DNA of 9,078 bases from Spirochaetaceae bacterium (lineage in GTDB: Bacteria; Spirochaetota; Spirochaetia; SZUA-6; Fen-1364): contig PLNO01000343.1 of the NCBI GenBank assembly GCA_003141795.1, positions 16,620 through 25,697 on the forward strand, given 5' to 3'. The translations under genes and the position numbers were made by a program. Positions 5,949-9,078 of the stretch are shown piece by piece (the first letter of the stretch is position 1; the number at the start of each line of letters is the position of its first letter). Under the pieces are notes generated by a model. That model made no database searches, had not been told where the DNA came from, and worked only from the letters and a program-made list of their open reading frames with translations.

Positions 5949-8108
5949 CTATCGCCCCTTCACGAGGGAGCTGTACAGCCCGTCCATGCGCCGACCCGCA
6001 TCCTCGGCCCGGGACTCGGGGTACTCCACGTGGGGGACGATGTAGATGACGAGCTCGGTGTTCGAGTCCGAATCGACGCGCTTCTGAAACAGCCACCCGA
6101 GGAGGGGGATGTCCCCGAGCACGGGCACCTTTTGGATCGTGCTGTCCTTGTTCTGCTGGAGCAGCCCCCCGATCACCACCGGCTTTCCCGACGGCGTGCG
6201 GACGTTCGTGCTCACGATCTTTTCCGACGTCGTCGGGAGGGTCCCCGTCGTCGATGTCGTATCGGCTCCCTGTTTCGACACGGTGGAAGACACCTTCATC
6301 GTGATCATGCCATCGCCGGACACCCACCCGTTGGTGCTGATGATGAGACCCGTGGTGATCTCACGGGTGACTCCGGTTGCCGTGGTCTTGCCGGTGTCCG
6401 GATCGGTTTCAAGCTCCCGATAGCGCGATGTTTCCGTGTTCTGGAACTTGACGTCCTGTCCCGAGAGGCCGTTCAACGTCGTGTCCGCGAGCACCGACGC
6501 CTTGTTCGTGGTGAGCTGCAGGTTCAGGTCGATGGCGAAGAGGTAGCCGAACGTGGAGACGATGTCGAAGTTCAACTGCAGGAGCTTTCCGATGCTTCCC
6601 AGGAAAGCGTTGCTTCCGTCGCTCGTGAGGGCGCTGTTGCTTATGGACAACTCCCAGTTCAGTCCCGTGCCGTTCTGATACTGCACGACCAGAAGCTCGT
6701 AGCGGATCTGCGGAATCGGGCGGTCGAGCAGGGAGAGCTCACGGAGGAACTGCCGCCGTCTTTCCTCCGACCCGGTGAAGAAGACGAGTGTGGAATCGCC
6801 CGTTGCCTGAACGTCGTCCTTGGAGACGGAGGGCGGGAGGTTCTTCAACAAGTAATCGGATTGGATGTACTTCAACTGAACGGGCAGCGCCGGCTGCTTG
6901 CGGTCCACGAGCGGGAGGTACTGGTCGAGCAGCTTTTTCCCTTCCGGGGAGAGCAGCATGACGAACGAGTTGCCCTGGGGCAGCGGGATCGGCTTGATGC
7001 CGCTGAGCGCGGGAGGCAGGACCGCCGTGATGTCGCTCACCTTGAGGAAGCTCAGGTCGAACCGGCAGTACGCCTTTCCTTCCGTAGGCTGGTCGATCGT
7101 CTTGATGAACTCCTCTATCGGCCCGATCTCCGCGTCGCTCCCCGTGAGGATGATGGTGTTCGTGTTCCTGTCCAGGCGGTAGAGGTTCTGCGAGGCCATC
7201 TCCTGTGGGAACAGGTTGGGGAGGTCCTGAACAGAAATATAGGTGAGCTGCATCTGCCGTGTCGTCTTCAACTTTTTCAGAACGTCGGCCCGCTGTATGT
7301 CGAACACGTAGTAGATTCCATGCTCCACGGAGAAGTCCGCGTTCGCCTGCTCCAGGAGGAGATGGAGCAGCTCCTCGAAGCTCTTCCCGCTGAAGTGCAC
7401 GTTCTCCAGGATGAGGTCGCTTCGGAGGAACAATGAATACTCCACGCTCGCCTTGCGGAAGAGGTCGGTGAGAAGGTCGCGCAGGCGCGTCTTGTCGATA
7501 TCGACCGCGTATTTCCCGTCGGTCACTTTCACCAGATCAGCTCCGCCACCGGGTTTGGCACTCGGGCTCGTCGCCGTATCGAGCTTGCGGATGTAGAAGT
7601 AATCGTTGTTCGATTCTGCCTTGTAATCGGGGAATCGCCTCATCATGATCTCCAGCACCGTTGCCGGCGCAACGGAGGCAACGTGGAGGGTGATGTTCTC
7701 CTGCGGCAGGGTGTCGAAGAGGATAGTCTTCCCGATGGATCTCGACAGGGCCCGTACGATCAGCCTGAGGTTCACGTCGTCAGCATCCACCGTGCAGGTC
7801 ACCGTGTCCTTGTTGAACTGGGTCCGCACGCGGGAAACGTAGTAGATGTTCGCGTCGCGCCCGAAGTACATGTGATATGTGGAAAGGAAAATAGAAAGTG
7901 CCGTTTCGAAATCAGTCTCGGTAAAATAGTAGGAAGCCGTGCCCGTGACAGTCTCATCCGGCACGATGGACCGGCCGGCCATCTGCCCGAGGGCCAGAAG
8001 GATGTCGGCAATCGCCTGATTCTTGAACTCCATCTCCTTGATCCGTTGTGCGGAGAGGACGGTGGACATGCAGCAGAGCACCATGGCAACGGCTATGAAT
8101 CGCTTCAT
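5949..8108 (-). CDS. gspD: GspD secretin, outer-membrane channel of the T2SS
   Basis: Starting at ATG 8108 the product has 719 residues with a signal peptide (MKRFIAVAMV, then LCCMSTVLSA) likely cleaved before Gln21. The upstream in-frame start at 8180 would bury this signal, so it is rejected. The periplasmic region seems to hold three N0/STN-like domains (about 25-95, 103-176, 198-272), then three N1/KH-like domains (about 286-342, 347-405, 409-465). The secretin barrel domain spans about 466-695 and contains the family signature: RTPSGKPVVIGGLLQ near 637, VPVLGDIPLLGWLF at 661-674 and ELVIYIVPHVE at 685-695. Secretins assemble as multimeric gates through which folded exoproteins leave. It starts four bases after the peptidase stop. 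No clear C-terminal pilotin-binding S domain is visible; only about 24 residues follow the barrel. Confidence 0.95.
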   Translation of the reverse strand: MKRFIAVAMVLCCMSTVLSAQRIKEMEFKNQAIADILLALGQMAGRSIVPDETVTGTASYYFTETDFETALSIFLSTYHMYFGRDANIYYVSRVRTQFNKDTVTCTVDADDVNLRLIVRALSRSIGKTILFDTLPQENITLHVASVAPATVLEIMMRRFPDYKAESNNDYFYIRKLDTATSPSAKPGGGADLVKVTDGKYAVDIDKTRLRDLLTDLFRKASVEYSLFLRSDLILENVHFSGKSFEELLHLLLEQANADFSVEHGIYYVFDIQRADVLKKLKTTRQMQLTYISVQDLPNLFPQEMASQNLYRLDRNTNTIILTGSDAEIGPIEEFIKTIDQPTEGKAYCRFDLSFLKVSDITAVLPPALSGIKPIPLPQGNSFVMLLSPEGKKLLDQYLPLVDRKQPALPVQLKYIQSDYLLKNLPPSVSKDDVQATGDSTLVFFTGSEERRRQFLRELSLLDRPIPQIRYELLVVQYQNGTGLNWELSISNSALTSDGSNAFLGSIGKLLQLNFDIVSTFGYLFAIDLNLQLTTNKASVLADTTLNGLSGQDVKFQNTETSRYRELETDPDTGKTTATGVTREITTGLIISTNGWVSGDGMITMKVSSTVSKQGADTTSTTGTLPTTSEKIVSTNVRTPSGKPVVIGGLLQQNKDSTIQKVPVLGDIPLLGWLFQKRVDSDSNTELVIYIVPHVEYPESRAEDAGRRMDGLYSSLVKGR

Positions 8109-8112
8109 ACTC

Positions 8113-8562
8113 TCACATCCCCGGGACCAGACGTCCCAGCACAATCGACACTGTCGCACCCAGGGTGAGAAACGGTGCAAAAGGTATGCGGGTCGAGCGT
8201 TCCACCCGGCCCAGGCGAAGGAGGATCAGGCCGCACGCCAATCCCGTAACGGATGCAATTGCCAGGGTCGTGAACCAGGCATACATTCCAACACACAGCG
8301 CAATGAAGGCCGAATACTTGGCGTCGCCAAGCCCGAGCTTTCCCCTGGTGACAACGTGAATGAGCCAGAACACACCGAATCCTGCGATTGTCTCGATCAG
8401 CAGCAGGAGCAATGATTCCTTGATTACGAATGCGTCGAGGAGGAGAATGAGGGCGATGCCGCCGAGTGAGAGTGCATCGGGCACGCGCATTTCCTTCAAA
8501 TCGATGAAGGTGATCGGTATCGCGAATGCGGCAAACACGGCGATCTTGATCCACACTGCCAT
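8113..8562 (-). CDS. Prepilin peptidase (A24 family), peptidase domain only
   Basis: A 149-residue polytopic inner-membrane aspartic protease that cleaves the leaders of the pseudopilins encoded downstream. The two catalytic Asp are in the expected contexts: D21 in IDLKEMRVPD near the end of helix 1, and D80 in the GxGD motif KLGLGDAKY. Hydrophobic helices cover about 4-20, 31-46, 50-71, 84-116 and 127-145. The frame is open to 8682, but the first 40 residues lie over the promoter and leader, so ATG 8562 is preferred. Its ribosome site is weak (AAAGA). It lacks the N-terminal cytoplasmic methyltransferase domain with paired CxxC found in PilD/GspO, so it resembles the short TadV/CpaA or archaeal-type peptidases in size. 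It is the first gene of the operon, four nt before gspD. Confidence 0.88.
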   Translation of the reverse strand: MAVWIKIAVFAAFAIPITFIDLKEMRVPDALSLGGIALILLLDAFVIKESLLLLLIETIAGFGVFWLIHVVTRGKLGLGDAKYSAFIALCVGMYAWFTTLAIASVTGLACGLILLRLGRVERSTRIPFAPFLTLGATVSIVLGRLVPGM

Positions 8563-8614
8563 TTTTCTTTCATCCGGGACTGATTGAAAACTTGGTCCGA
8601 CTAACTTTCTCGGA

Positions 8615-8627
8615 TCAGACCTTCTGA
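8615..8627 (-). promoter_or_regulatory. Small hairpin at the predicted 5' end of the operon mRNA
   Basis: TCAGA-AGG-TCTGA on the minus strand makes a perfect 5-bp stem. It begins about seven bases after the predicted -10 element, so it would sit at the very 5' end of the transcript, where a hairpin can protect mRNA. It is short and could be chance. Confidence 0.25.
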
Positions 8628-8633
8628 CTGTTA

Positions 8634-8663
8634 TATATATCACGCCAATTCTCGATTTGTCAA
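8634..8663 (-). promoter_or_regulatory. Sigma-70-type promoter of the T2SS operon
   Basis: Minus strand: TTGACA (8663-8658, perfect -35 consensus), 18-nt spacer, TATATA (8639-8634) as -10. Transcription would start near 8627 and leave a leader of about 65 nt before the peptidase ATG at 8562. It is the only strong promoter-like pair I see upstream of the operon. The TATATATA run allows slightly different -10 registers. One copy of a 15-bp direct repeat overlaps the -35 and the spacer, suggesting a regulator site. Confidence 0.65.
8646..8660 (-). repeat. 15-bp direct repeat, copy 1 (inside promoter)
   Basis: ACAAATCGAGAATTG on the minus strand. It differs at one position from copy 2 (ACACATCGAGAATTG), which lies 159 bp upstream at 8805-8819. 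It covers the last three bases of the -35 element and 12 bases of the spacer, where a bound protein would compete with or contact RNA polymerase. Confidence 0.5.
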
Positions 8664-8715
8664 ATAAATGATGTATGTCCAAAATCTAAATGATAGCCCG
8701 ATGAATAAAGAAAGC

Positions 8716-8731
8716 CTGATCCTTCGATCAG
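8716..8731 (-). terminator. Possible weak rho-independent terminator
   Basis: Minus strand CTGATC-GAAG-GATCAG: a 6-bp perfect stem with a 4-nt loop, followed by GGCTTTCTTTATT, a broken U-rich tail. It lies between the tRNA-Asp and the operon promoter, so it could stop tRNA read-through before the T2SS genes. The stem is short and the tail is interrupted, so efficiency would be modest at best. Confidence 0.3.
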
Positions 8732-8804
8732 ATTCCGATGAGGCAGACCGTATTGTCAGATGATGTAAGGAAGCGCATGGTTGCGATCGAGCAGACAAAA
8801 AGCA

Positions 8805-8819
8805 CAATTCTCGATGTGT
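8805..8819 (-). repeat. 15-bp direct repeat, copy 2 (upstream)
   Basis: ACACATCGAGAATTG, 14 of 15 bases identical to copy 1 and in the same orientation, 159 bp further from the gene. No promoter-like hexamers surround this copy, so a distal operator is more likely than a second promoter. Confidence 0.45.
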
Positions 8820-8840
8820 ACGCTGCTTGCAATTATCCCC

Positions 8841-8880
8841 CCCGGAAGACCAGATTCTGTGTACACAACTGGCTACCGGG
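8841..8880. repeat. 40-bp imperfect dyad with a 10-bp perfect palindrome
   Basis: Outer arms CCCGGAAGACCAG (8841-8853) and CTGGCTACCGGG (8869-8880) pair at 11 positions with one mismatch and one bulge. Inside them lies the perfect palindrome TGTGTACACA (8858-8867). No T-run follows on either strand, so it does not look like a terminator. It may be a protein-binding dyad, a processing structure in the tRNA trailer, or a remnant of a recombination site. Confidence 0.5.
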
Positions 8881-8923
8881 AGGGAAGTGCTTGAAAAAGG
8901 CCCGAAAGACAAGGGAAAAAAGG

Positions 8924-8997
<74 letters not shown>

Positions 8998-9057
8998 GTA
9001 CAAATTCAATTTAAAATTTTTACCAATGAAACCCTTGCCGGTCTCATCTAACTTTCA

Positions 9058-9078
9058 TGGTAGGCGGAACAGGACTTG
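9058..9078 (-). tRNA. 3' end of a second tRNA (isotype not determined)
   Basis: The minus strand at the window edge reads CAAGT (T-loop), CCTGT (3' T stem), TCCGCCT (3' acceptor strand), A73 and an encoded CCA at 9060-9058. This is the normal 3' end of a tRNA, cut by the window inside the T-loop. Its acceptor 5' strand should be AGGCGGA. The anticodon is outside the window. It lies 60 nt upstream of tRNA-Asp, in the same direction, and unlike that gene it encodes its CCA. Confidence 0.72.

Larger units (their letters stand above)
8563..8923. other. Intergenic region between tRNA-Asp and the T2SS operon
   Basis: About 360 bases with no credible protein gene. Two short open frames cross it (8640-8912 minus, 8738-8962 plus), but neither has a ribosome site or a recognisable domain, and the plus-strand one runs into the antisense of the tRNA. 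The region holds the operon promoter, a possible leader hairpin, a terminator-like hairpin, a spaced direct repeat and a 40-bp dyad, each listed separately. It is AT-rich between about 8630 and 8715, unlike the coding DNA. Confidence 0.8.

Noticed and set aside
5547..7436. A 629-codon open frame on the plus strand, antisense to gspE and gspD
   Set aside because: It overlaps two genes with complete family signatures, and its translation is rich in Arg, Val, Glu and Leu with no domain or ribosome site. Long antisense frames are common opposite GC-rich genes.
8109..8180. A 24-residue N-terminal extension of GspD from 8180
   Set aside because: It would hide the signal peptide that begins MKRFIAVAMV and would overlap the peptidase gene by 68 nt.
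8563..8682. A 40-residue N-terminal extension of the prepilin peptidase from ATG 8682
   Set aside because: It would start upstream of the predicted promoter, and it adds a polar segment lacking the Cys pairs of a methyltransferase domain.
8640..8912. A 90-codon minus-strand open frame between tRNA-Asp and the peptidase
   Set aside because: It contains the promoter -35 and most of the -10 region, has no ribosome site, and its Ser/Arg-rich translation shows no domain or membrane signal.

Overview
This window reads almost entirely on the minus strand. It holds a tightly packed type II secretion system (T2SS) operon of a diderm (Gram-negative-type) bacterium, preceded by two tRNA genes. Base composition in the coding part is GC-rich (by eye near 60%), with an AT-rich promoter zone around 8630-8720. 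The style of the pseudopilins (a GspG with a Trp at mature position 1, a very short GspI, no GspC in the cluster) and the divergent GspL and GspK suggest a spirochaete or another lineage far from the Proteobacteria. That is a guess from family impressions, not a database result.

Layout, in the direction of transcription (high to low coordinates): the 3' tip of a CCA-encoding tRNA at the right edge (9058-9078); tRNA-Asp(GTC) (8924-8997); about 360 bases of non-coding DNA with a 40-bp imperfect dyad, a spaced 15-bp direct repeat, a small terminator-like hairpin and a near-consensus sigma-70 promoter (8634-8663). Then come a prepilin peptidase (8113-8562), gspD secretin (5949-8108), gspE ATPase (4460-5947), gspF (3255-4460), gspG major pseudopilin (ending 2830), a short gspI-like pseudopilin (2627-2842), gspJ (2140-2664), gspK (1127-2143), gspL (69-1130), and the first 26 codons of gspM (1-79), which runs off the window.

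From gspE onward every junction overlaps or touches (TGATG at gspE/gspF, ATGA at gspJ/gspK and gspK/gspL, 11-38 nt overlaps elsewhere), so the whole set is almost certainly one polycistronic, translationally coupled unit. The genes form one machine. The peptidase matures the pseudopilins GspG, I, J and K. GspE powers pilin assembly on the GspF/GspL/GspM inner-membrane platform. GspD is the outer-membrane gate. No GspC, GspH, GspN or pilotin is visible here.

Points of interest: three tandem N0/STN-like domains in GspD; a 71-residue GspI with Asp instead of Glu at mature position 5; a gspG with no standard start codon near its prepilin leader; an in-frame 18-bp duplication in gspK; a prepilin peptidase without the methyltransferase domain; a tRNA-Asp whose acceptor stem does not pair fully; and a direct repeat that places one copy inside the operon promoter. 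I found no mobile element, CRISPR array, rRNA or foreign gene cargo.
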